This document shows positions 8,746 through 16,469 of a DNA stretch of 64,000 nt, piece by piece (the stretch's first letter is position 1; each line of letters starts with the position of its first letter). This DNA is from Wolbachia endosymbiont (group A) of Pogonocherus hispidulus. GTDB taxonomy: Bacteria > Pseudomonadota > Alphaproteobacteria > Rickettsiales > Anaplasmataceae. The notes under the pieces are model-generated. The model was given only the letters and a program-made list of their open reading frames with translations, made no database searches and was not told the origin of the DNA. Where the stretch lies: NCBI RefSeq assembly GCF_964028195.1, contig NZ_OZ034750.1, positions 310,001 through 374,000 of the forward strand. The letters run 5' to 3'. Made by a program: the position numbers and the translations under genes.

Positions 8746-10389
8746 GCAAAAGGAGCTTACTGGAATAGGAGCATGGAAAGTGGTAGTTTCTCTACCATGC
8801 CATACAATACGTATCTGCAAGCAATCACGCATGATTCGGTGTGCTACTACCTTATCAATCAGACAACGAACAAAAGATTTTCTTTGCTGACGTGACAGAA
8901 CTGACTTATGCCAAATTTCTGGTAGTTTCTTACCTACATCTAAAAATATTGTTTTCAGTTCCTCGGATAATTGAGGAGTAGGTTTACTTGGATACTGACG
9001 TTCAAATGTAATTTCCGCTTGCTTGAGTTCATTCAATGCCTGTTCCCAACGTCTTTCAAGTTCTGCAGCTACAAGACGATTGTCAGGATCAACTTGATTA
9101 AATTGTCGTTCTGCCAATCTTACTTGGTATCTTAAGCGTTCTAATTGTTGTAAATGAGCTTTATTAATTTCTTGTTCAGATTGTAGCTGCGAGTTAATAG
9201 CCTTAGTATAAGCATCTAGCTCAATTTGACTAAGTGCTGCAAAAAATTTAGGAATTACTTCATTATCAATAATATCAGCAGGTAAAAACTGACATGAAGG
9301 GGAAAGATCACGTTGATGTTGGTAACTGCATTTATAATGATTTCCTCCTTTATACTGTACTATCATTTTGTGTCCACATTCTCCACAATAGATTATTCCA
9401 TGTAATAATGCTGCACCTGGTCTAGCTATTCCACGTGTTCTACAGCGACGGTAATCCGCATGATTATCTTTAAGTATGATCTGAATCTTTGTAAAGGTTT
9501 CCCAATCTATGTAAGCTGGGTATTTATCTTTAATTAGAACTTTCCATTCTTCCATTGGTAGTCTTTTTGTTGTTTTATTAGCAGAAGATAGTTTGTGACG
9601 CGTAGTACAAGAACGACCATAAGCAAATGCTCCAGCATAAGCAGGGTTTTTGAGCATTGAGATAATTGCGTCAAAAGTTGGTTTTTTCCAATGCACTTCT
9701 TTAAAATTGTCATACCTAGGAATGGTAAGTTGGTTATTGTTAAAATACCTTACAACTTGTGCTGCTGTTCGTTTTTCTAGAAAAGTGTCAAAAACAAGCT
9801 TAATATGCTGCTGAACTTCAAGGTTAGGATCCTTACTCACGGAATCATCAATGTTACGAACGAAACCCACTGGAAGAGATAAGGCTAAATCTCCTCTGGT
9901 TGCCTTATTTACTAGTCCAGCATTTAGTCTGGCTCTTATAGTAGATAACTCCATTTCAGCAAGCTGTCCTTTCAGACCAAGTAACAACCGACCATTAATA
10001 GTACCAGGGTCATACACACCATCCCGATCAGCTATCAAACACTGTTTATAGCCACATATATCCAATAACGGATACCAATCAGAACAATTACGTGACAAAC
10101 GAGTCACATCGTAGGATAGGATAATCCCTACCTTTGATAAAGTGACTTTAGCGAGAATCTCTTTATACCCTTCACGCTTTTCAGCACTAGCACCTGTTAA
10201 GCCGAGATCATTATCAATAACAACAATATTATCAGCTTTCCACCCAAGATCAATAGCTCTTTGTTTCAGCGCATACTGTAACTCCAAACTTTCTTGATTG
10301 CTCAGTGCTTGATGAGGTGTTGATTGTCTTATGTAAATTATCGCTTCGCGTGTTAAATGTTGTGCTGTAATTAGCTCTGATGTATTCAT
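8698..10389 (-). CDS. Large serine recombinase of phage WO, C-terminus truncated
   Basis: A site-specific integrase of the large serine recombinase family, which joins attP and attB through a covalent serine-DNA link. The N-terminal catalytic domain is clear: IYIRQST carries the nucleophile Ser23, followed by SYDVTRLSRNCSDW and the glycine-rich DGVYDPGTINGRLLLG. The recombinase domain with KNPAYAGAFAYGR follows. A zinc ribbon comes next (CGECGHKM, then a Cys pair further on), then a coiled coil. The last 20 or so residues (SSFCNITQYFTPIFSAKSF) are antisense to the broken HTH gene and look foreign. At 563 residues it is shorter than typical relatives. The start at 10389 has an agaggt ribosome site. 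The catalytic part is intact, but loss of the tail may impair function. Confidence 0.88.
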   Translation of the reverse strand: MNTSELITAQHLTREAIIYIRQSTPHQALSNQESLELQYALKQRAIDLGWKADNIVVIDNDLGLTGASAEKREGYKEILAKVTLSKVGIILSYDVTRLSRNCSDWYPLLDICGYKQCLIADRDGVYDPGTINGRLLLGLKGQLAEMELSTIRARLNAGLVNKATRGDLALSLPVGFVRNIDDSVSKDPNLEVQQHIKLVFDTFLEKRTAAQVVRYFNNNQLTIPRYDNFKEVHWKKPTFDAIISMLKNPAYAGAFAYGRSCTTRHKLSSANKTTKRLPMEEWKVLIKDKYPAYIDWETFTKIQIILKDNHADYRRCRTRGIARPGAALLHGIIYCGECGHKMIVQYKGGNHYKCSYQHQRDLSPSCQFLPADIIDNEVIPKFFAALSQIELDAYTKAINSQLQSEQEINKAHLQQLERLRYQVRLAERQFNQVDPDNRLVAAELERRWEQALNELKQAEITFERQYPSKPTPQLSEELKTIFLDVGKKLPEIWHKSVLSRQQRKSFVRCLIDKVVAHRIMRDCLQIRIVWHGRETTTFHAPIPVSSFCNITQYFTPIFSAKSF

Positions 10390-10486
10390 GGATGACCTCT
10401 TTGGACACTAATAATATGTTTTCTAAAATTTCTGATTTGAGACATTGCGGCATTTTTTTCCACACTCTATTTGGTTTACATGGCAT
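10250..10486 (-). CDS. Small ORF between DUF5372 gene and recombinase
   Basis: A frame starting MPCKPNRVWKKMPQCLKSEI overlaps the end of the DUF5372 gene and the start of the recombinase gene. It has an excellent ribosome site (aaaggag) eight bases before the ATG, better than either neighbour, which suggests it is translated. Recombinase operons of this kind often have a small helical protein in the middle, and LKSEILENILLVSKEVIHEYI would be its helix. The part after about residue 35 runs antiparallel in frame choice to the recombinase coding sequence, so the original gene may have ended earlier and this tail may be a frameshift product. Function unknown. Confidence 0.4.
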   Translation of the reverse strand: MPCKPNRVWKKMPQCLKSEILENILLVSKEVIHEYIRANYSTTFNTRSDNLHKTINTSSSTEQSRKFGVTVCAETKSY

Positions 10487-10785
10487 AATTTATACTCCTT
10501 TGCTAAAGAAACAAATTCGTATAATGAATCCCATGTTAATTTACTTGTGAGAAAATCTTGCTTACTGGCTAAGTTGGTAGCAAGAAACGGGATACGCAGA
10601 ATTATGTTATTACGATGAATAACAAATACATTACTACTACAATGGGCTCTTGAACTGATAAAGGATATAGGAAAAGTTCTGCCAAATAGCGGATGAGTTG
10701 GATCTGTAACTGTAATCTCTTTTTGGTTGTTGAATGGGGTATTAAGGTGGTTGATCGTGTGAAATTGCAACAGATGCTGCGTCAA
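10423..10785 (-). CDS. DUF5372-type protein of the recombinase operon
   Basis: The central sequence ITVTDPTHPLFGRTFPISF, followed by VFVIHRNNIILRIPFLATNLA, matches my recollection of DUF5372 proteins. These are about 100-residue proteins encoded just upstream of phage and transposon serine recombinases. Their role is not known; the constant linkage suggests an accessory to recombination. The first 20 residues (HLLQFHTINHLNTPFNN) overlap the 3' end of the radC fragment at 10742 and are not typical, so the true start may be lost or lie further in. The gene reads toward the recombinase and probably shares its transcript. Confidence 0.6.
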   Translation of the reverse strand: MTQHLLQFHTINHLNTPFNNQKEITVTDPTHPLFGRTFPISFISSRAHCSSNVFVIHRNNIILRIPFLATNLASKQDFLTSKLTWDSLYEFVSLAKEYKLCHVNQIECGKKCRNVSNQKF

Positions 10786-11260
10786 TCAGTAACCCTTGCT
10801 TTATTATTTCCCTCACATATAGAGGTACTCTATCTATAGTTCCACAATCTTGAATATACTCATATATTAAATGACCACTTCGATCTAAGTATACCACTCG
10901 TAAGCTTTCCTTTCTTGACTGCCCTATTGCTGCTTTAAAGTATTTTAATAGCTCCTCTCTGTTATCAAGAATCGACAGCTTTTTCAGCTTACCTTTTAAT
11001 ATCCTATCAAAAATCTCTTTCAGGCAAAAGATACTTGCTATTGCTCCATCGTCCATTCCTGTAACATTTTTTAGTTCATGAAAATCAGCATTAATTACCC
11101 TTCCTAAACTACTAAAGAGCTCCATTAGCCTTTTGGCAACTTCTCTTCCTTCTGTACACGCAGATAGATTATTCTCCAGTAGCTCATGGTCAAGCAAAGA
11201 TCTACCTCTGCTTGATAGAATACGAGTTTCTAATTTCTCTCTTCTCTCACTATTATTCAT
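10742..11260 (-). pseudogene. radC: radC 5' fragment (C-terminal metal site missing)
   Basis: The 172-residue frame is a RadC/JAB-family protein as found in WO phages. It has the N-terminal helix-hairpin-helix region (ELLENNLSACTEGREVAKRL, LKNVTGMDDGAIASI). The start of the JAB domain follows: VVYLDRSGHLIYEYIQDCGT and YVREIIKQGLLIDAASVAISH. The family continues with the metal motif HNHPSG and about 50 more residues; here the frame ends DQPP-stop just after SVAISH. The missing part is found on the opposite strand fused to the tail tube gene (7161-7319). The start at 11260 has ggagg before the ATG. The DUF5372-recombinase operon begins exactly at the break, so integration or recombination at this codon is likely. 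Confidence 0.85.
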
Positions 11261-11357
11261 AAAAACCTCCAAGATCAACATTATATACAAATTCAACGCC
11301 AGCTTTCTGACGCAGCAGTTCTCGAGGAATAACCCTTTTGAACTCTAAATTTGCAAT
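11253..11357 (-). pseudogene. 3' remnant of an unidentified phage gene upstream of radC
   Basis: On the minus strand a frame reads NLEFKRVIPRELLRQKAGVE, then FVYNVDLGGFYE and a stop. Its stop codon overlaps the radC start (ATGAATAA), as in a coupled phage operon. Upstream, the coding sequence ends near 11357, where palindromic repeat sequence begins. Only about 34 codons of the gene remain. I do not recognise the family. Confidence 0.5.
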
Positions 11358-11369
11358 GTTGTCCTTGTT

Positions 11370-11530
11370 GCTTGGGCACTGGGATGACACCGTCTGTTAC
11401 GCAAATTACCTGCTAATTGCAATGTTCGTACAGCTGTGCGTCAGCTACTTGGATGACAGGAGAAAAAGGCACTGGGATGACAAGAGAATGAGGTACTAGA
11501 TTCCAGCGTCACGCGCTGGAATGACACCAT
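11370..11530. repeat. Palindromic repeat cluster (CAGTG/CAGCG family)
   Basis: Short elements containing GCACTGGGATGACA-like units, ending with a full palindrome at 11494-11524 (GATTCCAGCGTCACGC, then GCTGGAATGACA). The cluster lies between the prophage remnant and the GTA gene and covers the endpoint of the broken phage gene. An ATG inside the palindrome opens the frame upstream of the GTA gene but is not its start. Confidence 0.75.
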
Positions 11531-11586
11531 TTGCTGTACTTACAGCTCAACAATTTCAAAAAAATCTATCAAAAAGGAGGATTATC

Positions 11587-14500
11587 ATGTCTACAATAGT
11601 TTTATCATCAATTTTTGGTCAAGTCGGCAGCATTTTTGGTCCAATTGGCCAGATTATCGGCTCAGAACTCGGTGCTCTTCTTGGTGCACAGCTAGATGGG
11701 GCAATGTTCGGCCTTGATGCCGAGCAAAAAGTAACGCATGGGGCGAGACTAAAAAATCTGCAAGTGCAAACCTCAACCTACGGTAGAACGATCCCAATTA
11801 TCTATGGTACTGCTCGTGTTGCAGGGAACATTATTTGGTCACAGCCAATAAAAGAAGAGGCGATAACCACCAAAAGTAAAATTGGAAGAGGTATGAACGT
11901 TACATATAATTACTATGCAACGCTTGCAATTGCGATCTGCAAGGGGAAAGTAGAAAAATTAAACAGAATCTGGGCAGATACAACATCACTTAGCTTTGAT
12001 GAAATAGATTATACTTTTTACCGCGGTACAGAAGACCAAAATCCTGATCCATTTATGTCGTCAATCGAAGGTGTGCCGGCTTATAGGGGAATATCTTACA
12101 TAGTCATCAAGAATTTTCCTTTAGCAGACTATAATAACCGCGTTCCGGTATTCACATTTGAAGTGCAGACTATATTAAAGCCTAGCGGATTTTCAGTAGT
12201 AGAAAATATTCAGAATATCAATATAATACCAGGCTCAGGAGAGTTTGTATATGATACAAAAATACAGAAGAAAATCGCGCAAGAGAAAATAAGCAGCAAC
12301 CAATATATCCCATATGGGCTGGCACAAAGGGTAAATCATAACAACCACACTAAAAAGAGCGATGCAGTGCTTTCTTTGGATCAATTAAAGGGAGATTTAC
12401 CAAATGTTGAGTGGGTATCGGTAGTAGTCAATTGGTTTGTGAATGATCTGAACATTAAAGATTGTAAAATATACCCTGCAGTTGAATTTCAAGATGATTC
12501 CGCAATATTACCTGATGATTGGCAAGTAGGGGGTGTAACCAGAGATAATGCTCAGCTAATTTCAAAAGATGCGAGTGGAAACCCAAGGTATGGTGGCACA
12601 GTTAGTGATGCAGCGTTGATAAGATATATAGAAGAGTTACGCAGCAGAGGCTACAAGGTGATGCTCTATCCAATGCCCTTGCTTGACACAAAGAACAAAG
12701 AGTGGCGAGGAAAATTGAGCGGGACTCCTGGGGATATAAGTGATTTTTTTGAGAATCAATATAACAAATTTATAGAGCATTATGCAAGCATTGCCAAACA
12801 AACTAAAGTGGAAGGGTTTATCATCGGTTCTGAACTTGTGCGGCTTACCAAAATTAGAGATGAACAAGGTAATTACCCTGCCGTTATAGAGCTAGTTAAG
12901 CTTGCAAAGCGAATAAAACTTGATCTTGGAAAAGAAGTAACAGTTACCTACGCCGCAGATTGGAGCGAATACCATTCATATGATGGTTGGTATAATATGG
13001 ATGAACTGTGGTCTTCACAGTTCATCGACGTTGTTGGCATAGATGCTTATTTTCCACTGACTGATGGTCCAGAGCCTCCTTTTGGTTATTCCGCGGAAGA
13101 TGTAATGGGTGGTTGGAGCAGTGGAGTGGGGTATGATTATTTCTATGATTACTCAAAGATTGAGCCTGAAAAAGTAAAGTATAACGACAGCAGGTATGCG
13201 TGGAAAAATATAGAGAAATGGTGGAGTGAAGCTCACATAAACCCCGGTGGTAGTAAAACAAAATGGCAACCAAAAATGAAAAAAATATGGTTTACCGAGT
13301 ATGGATTTCCCAGTATGAACGGCTGCACTAATGAGCCAAATGTGTTTGTTGACAAAGGCAGCATAGAGAGCAAATATCCACGATATTCAAACGGAGAGGT
13401 AAGCTTTCTTTCACAGAAAATTGCAATTGAAGGAACGCTAAAGAAGTGGCAAAGCTCAGAAATGGTAGAAAAAATGTTTCTCTGGGCATGGGATGCAAGG
13501 CCATTTCCTTACTTTCCCAATTTATGTGATGTGTGGGCTGACTGCCATAACTGGCAGACAGGACATTGGATTCAGGGAAAGCTTTTACAGCTTAATATTT
13601 CCGATGTTTTATCGGATCTATTACAAAAAGCAGGTTTAAAGAGCGATCAGTTTGATACAGGTGGCGTCAAAGGGTTATTGTCTGGATATGTGATAAACGA
13701 CCAGCAACCCGTACGTTCTATTATTAAAATGCTGCAAAGTTGCTATTTTTTTGATGTGGTTGAACAGGACTCTAAACTGAAATTTATCCAAAAGGGCAGG
13801 GCAGTTACGACTGGAATACCAATTGGTGAAATGGTTTTCAATAACAGTTCAAAGTCGATGCAACTTGTTAATATTAGTCAGCTGGATTTAAACAATAAAG
13901 TTAACGTCGTTTATTTTAATCGCAATTTTGGCTATCCAATTGATGTTAAATATGCTAAGTTGCCAAAGCAAGGCACTGCTATAACAGTTGAAATACCGCT
14001 CATTATGGAGGAGGGGGAGGCGCAAAATATAGCTGAGGTTTTACTTTATTCTTCGTGGCAAGAGAGAAATATATACAATTTCAAGCTGCCGATAAAATAT
14101 GCGTGGCTTGCGCCAAGTGATGTCATAACGATTTTAGACGGTGAGAAAAAGCATACGGTGAGAATTATAAAAACAAAATTTGAAAGCATGTCCATTCAAG
14201 TAATTGGCGTTGGTTATGATCACTCTATATATAAGCTTTCTTTTCCTTCAACAAGGTCACTTATGCTGAAGGAATACCCTCCTTCTCACATCAGCAAAAC
14301 CATCGTAGAAATGATAGATTTACCGCATGTTAAAGGTAATAGCGCAAGCTTTACTTTAATTAATGAGGAAAAGAATTGGAAAGGAGCAACACTCTTTATT
14401 TCGTACAACGATAAGGATTATAAGCCTATCGCAAGCACAAATAAGCAGTCTACTTACGGATATGTAATGGAATCTACCGATGAGGGGCTTGTAATAGTAT

Positions 14501-14784
14501 TACGTTTTGGTAAGCTGCTAGGAATTATCGATTCAAATTCAGCATTAATCGGAAAAGAGATAGTGAAATTCCAGAATGCTGAACTCATAGATAAAAATAA
14601 ATACAAATTGAGTGATCTTACCAGAGGACAAAAAGGCACTAAAGATGCCACAGGTGAAAAATTTGTTCTACTTGATGATTCAATAATATCTTTCGAAGTG
14701 CAACCAGGAAAACAACTTTTCCTTAAAGCAGTGACTTATGGTGATTCATTAGATAACACGGAGGCAAAGGTCCTGAACAATTGA
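11587..14784 (+). CDS. GTA/phage baseplate protein with TIM-barrel-like domain (gp15-like)
   Basis: A 1065-residue protein resembling the largest tail gene of Rhodobacter-type gene transfer agents, a baseplate hub protein. The N-terminus has a glycine-rich hydrophobic segment (IFGQVGSIFGPIGQIIGSEL), then YGRTIPIIYGTARVAGNIIW. A glycoside-hydrolase-like TIM barrel occupies roughly residues 220-600, with GYKVMLYPMPLLD, EGFIIGSELVRLT, VTYAADWSEYHSYDGW, DVVGIDAYFPLTDGP and KIWFTEYGFPSMNGC. The phage-tail_3-like hub region follows. I chose the ATG at 11587 because a near-perfect ribosome site (aaaggagg) precedes it; the frame extends back into a palindromic repeat. No other GTA gene is adjacent, so it is an isolated, apparently intact gene. 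Such dispersed GTA genes are known in Rickettsiales. Confidence 0.85.
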   Translation: MSTIVLSSIFGQVGSIFGPIGQIIGSELGALLGAQLDGAMFGLDAEQKVTHGARLKNLQVQTSTYGRTIPIIYGTARVAGNIIWSQPIKEEAITTKSKIGRGMNVTYNYYATLAIAICKGKVEKLNRIWADTTSLSFDEIDYTFYRGTEDQNPDPFMSSIEGVPAYRGISYIVIKNFPLADYNNRVPVFTFEVQTILKPSGFSVVENIQNINIIPGSGEFVYDTKIQKKIAQEKISSNQYIPYGLAQRVNHNNHTKKSDAVLSLDQLKGDLPNVEWVSVVVNWFVNDLNIKDCKIYPAVEFQDDSAILPDDWQVGGVTRDNAQLISKDASGNPRYGGTVSDAALIRYIEELRSRGYKVMLYPMPLLDTKNKEWRGKLSGTPGDISDFFENQYNKFIEHYASIAKQTKVEGFIIGSELVRLTKIRDEQGNYPAVIELVKLAKRIKLDLGKEVTVTYAADWSEYHSYDGWYNMDELWSSQFIDVVGIDAYFPLTDGPEPPFGYSAEDVMGGWSSGVGYDYFYDYSKIEPEKVKYNDSRYAWKNIEKWWSEAHINPGGSKTKWQPKMKKIWFTEYGFPSMNGCTNEPNVFVDKGSIESKYPRYSNGEVSFLSQKIAIEGTLKKWQSSEMVEKMFLWAWDARPFPYFPNLCDVWADCHNWQTGHWIQGKLLQLNISDVLSDLLQKAGLKSDQFDTGGVKGLLSGYVINDQQPVRSIIKMLQSCYFFDVVEQDSKLKFIQKGRAVTTGIPIGEMVFNNSSKSMQLVNISQLDLNNKVNVVYFNRNFGYPIDVKYAKLPKQGTAITVEIPLIMEEGEAQNIAEVLLYSSWQERNIYNFKLPIKYAWLAPSDVITILDGEKKHTVRIIKTKFESMSIQVIGVGYDHSIYKLSFPSTRSLMLKEYPPSHISKTIVEMIDLPHVKGNSASFTLINEEKNWKGATLFISYNDKDYKPIASTNKQSTYGYVMESTDEGLVIVLRFGKLLGIIDSNSALIGKEIVKFQNAELIDKNKYKLSDLTRGQKGTKDATGEKFVLLDDSIISFEVQPGKQLFLKAVTYGDSLDNTEAKVLNN

Positions 14785-14861
14785 TGCTCAGTATTTAAAC
14801 TTAAACTTGAATAATTGAAGATAAGATATTGAAATTCAGGCTTTTTATGATTTTAGCTTAA

Positions 14862-15080
14862 GATTCCAGTGTCAAAGCACACAACTGTACGAACATTGTG
14901 ATTTGAATCCATAAGGGAGGATGTCATCCAAGTAGCTCCTTTCTCGTCATCCAAGTAGCCTCCTTCTCCTGTCATCCCAGTGCCCTGACTACTTGGATCC
15001 AGAAAATTTAACTTTAAATAAGTGGCTGCATGCATAATAAAGACTAGATCCCAGTGTCTGGGCACTACCCTACTGGATAG
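14862..15080. repeat. Palindromic repeat cluster between GTA gene and MFS gene
   Basis: Several partial and complete copies of the CAGTG palindromic family occur here. They include TGTCATCCCAGTGCCC, ACTTGGATCCAG, and GATCCCAGTGTCTGGGCACT near 15050. The stretch has no coding potential; the open frames crossing it are repeat artefacts. Confidence 0.75.
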
Positions 15081-15192
15081 AACCTTCACAGGCTTTTTCT
15101 CGAATAGCTACCCTTAATTTCAGTAGTTAAATTAATATACTAATGAAAAAAATATATTATAATTAATTATATTTAATCCAGTAAATCATTAA

Positions 15193-16407
15193 GTGAAAAC
15201 AGCTCTTTCGCAAAATATCATCTCTCTTATTATGATATTGTCTGTAGCAATTGTCGATATGGCAACAGACCTATACTCAGTTGCACTACCAAGCATTGCC
15301 AATTATTTTAAAGTAGAAGGCAGTGTAGTGCAGCTTACAATTAGCTTGAATCTCGTTGGATTTGCGGTATCTGGATTAATTTATGGGCCATTGTCAGACC
15401 ATTATGGTAGGCGTCCAATGATGCTGATTGGTATGACAATTTTTACTTTGGCAAGTATCATGTGTTATATAGCCGACAGTATTGCGCTCTTGATACTAAT
15501 TCGCTTCATACAAGGAGCAGGGGCTGGTGTTGCAGGTGTTGTTGGGTATGCAGCAATAAGGGATATGTACTCGGGTAGTGAATACTCGAGAGTAATTTCA
15601 AAGTTAAATATGGTAGTGGCACCCTCACCTGGAATAGCTCCAGTGGTGGGCGGTTATATAATTTCACATGGGTATAGTTGGAAATTTTTGTTTTTTATTA
15701 TGTCACTTGCGGCAATTGCTATGCTTATTTTTATTTACTTTAAGTTACAAGAAACACTCACTGTGAATAAAAATGAAACCAGTATAATTACTAATATCTT
15801 CAAGCAATATATATCAATATTTAGAAATTATCGTTTCCTTGGGTTTTCAGCCATTCATGGATTAACTTTCATGTGGCTTTGGGCATATGTTGCTAACTAC
15901 CCGTTCATATTTGAATCAATGGGCATTGAAGTACAGTATTTTGGCTACCTCATATCGATCATAGTCATATTTTACATAATTGGAACTTTAATTAATAGAA
16001 GGTATGTACCAAAAGTAGGGGTGAGCAAAATGCTAATAATAGGTTTGGTGTTACCGATAATATCCGATAGTTTATTGGTATATTTTTATTTCGCGGACAA
16101 GTTAAATATATTAATTCTTCAAGTTGCCTGGATTCCAGCCAATATTGGGCTTGCATTAATAATCAGCAATAACGTAACTTCTGCTTTAGAAACGATCAAA
16201 GGTATAGGGCTTGGTAGTGCAGTCCTCTCCTTCTGCAATATGATGTTTGGGGCTATTGGAATATATATAGTAGGAAAATTTTTTCGCTATGGTATTTTAC
16301 CAAATTTACTATTAACAATAGCATGCTCTACAATTGCAATTCTTATGTACAGCCGGCTCAAATGTACTGAAAAACACGGGCATTATTTGCGTGATCCAGG
16401 AACATAG
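15193..16407 (+). CDS. MFS transporter, Bcr/CflA drug-efflux type
   Basis: A 404-residue inner-membrane protein with about 12 hydrophobic helices, likely a proton-coupled exporter of the Bcr/CflA subfamily. Supporting motifs are the early DMATDLYSVALPSIA, the MFS loop motif GPLSDHYGRRPMM after helix 2, and IRFIQGAGAGVAGVVGYAAIRDM, which matches the Bcr-type helix 4 pattern. APSPGIAPVVGGYI corresponds to the drug-efflux motif C of helix 5. It starts at GTG; no strong Shine-Dalgarno is visible. It stands alone between palindromic repeats and the ankyrin gene. The substrate cannot be told from sequence. Confidence 0.88.
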   Translation: MKTALSQNIISLIMILSVAIVDMATDLYSVALPSIANYFKVEGSVVQLTISLNLVGFAVSGLIYGPLSDHYGRRPMMLIGMTIFTLASIMCYIADSIALLILIRFIQGAGAGVAGVVGYAAIRDMYSGSEYSRVISKLNMVVAPSPGIAPVVGGYIISHGYSWKFLFFIMSLAAIAMLIFIYFKLQETLTVNKNETSIITNIFKQYISIFRNYRFLGFSAIHGLTFMWLWAYVANYPFIFESMGIEVQYFGYLISIIVIFYIIGTLINRRYVPKVGVSKMLIIGLVLPIISDSLLVYFYFADKLNILILQVAWIPANIGLALIISNNVTSALETIKGIGLGSAVLSFCNMMFGAIGIYIVGKFFRYGILPNLLLTIACSTIAILMYSRLKCTEKHGHYLRDPGT

Positions 16408-16469
16408 AGTTCATGAATTATTAACGCCTTTATCATAACAATATAGTTTTTTTTACAGAGAGGTGTGGG

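Noticed and set aside
8630-8890. An 86-residue HTH protein
   Set aside because: Only the first 38 codons are HTH-like; the rest is antisense to the serine recombinase gene, so it is recorded as a truncated pseudogene.
11521-11586. An ATG 22 codons upstream of the GTA gene start
   Set aside because: It lies in a palindromic repeat and has no ribosome site, whereas the ATG at 11587 follows aaaggagg.
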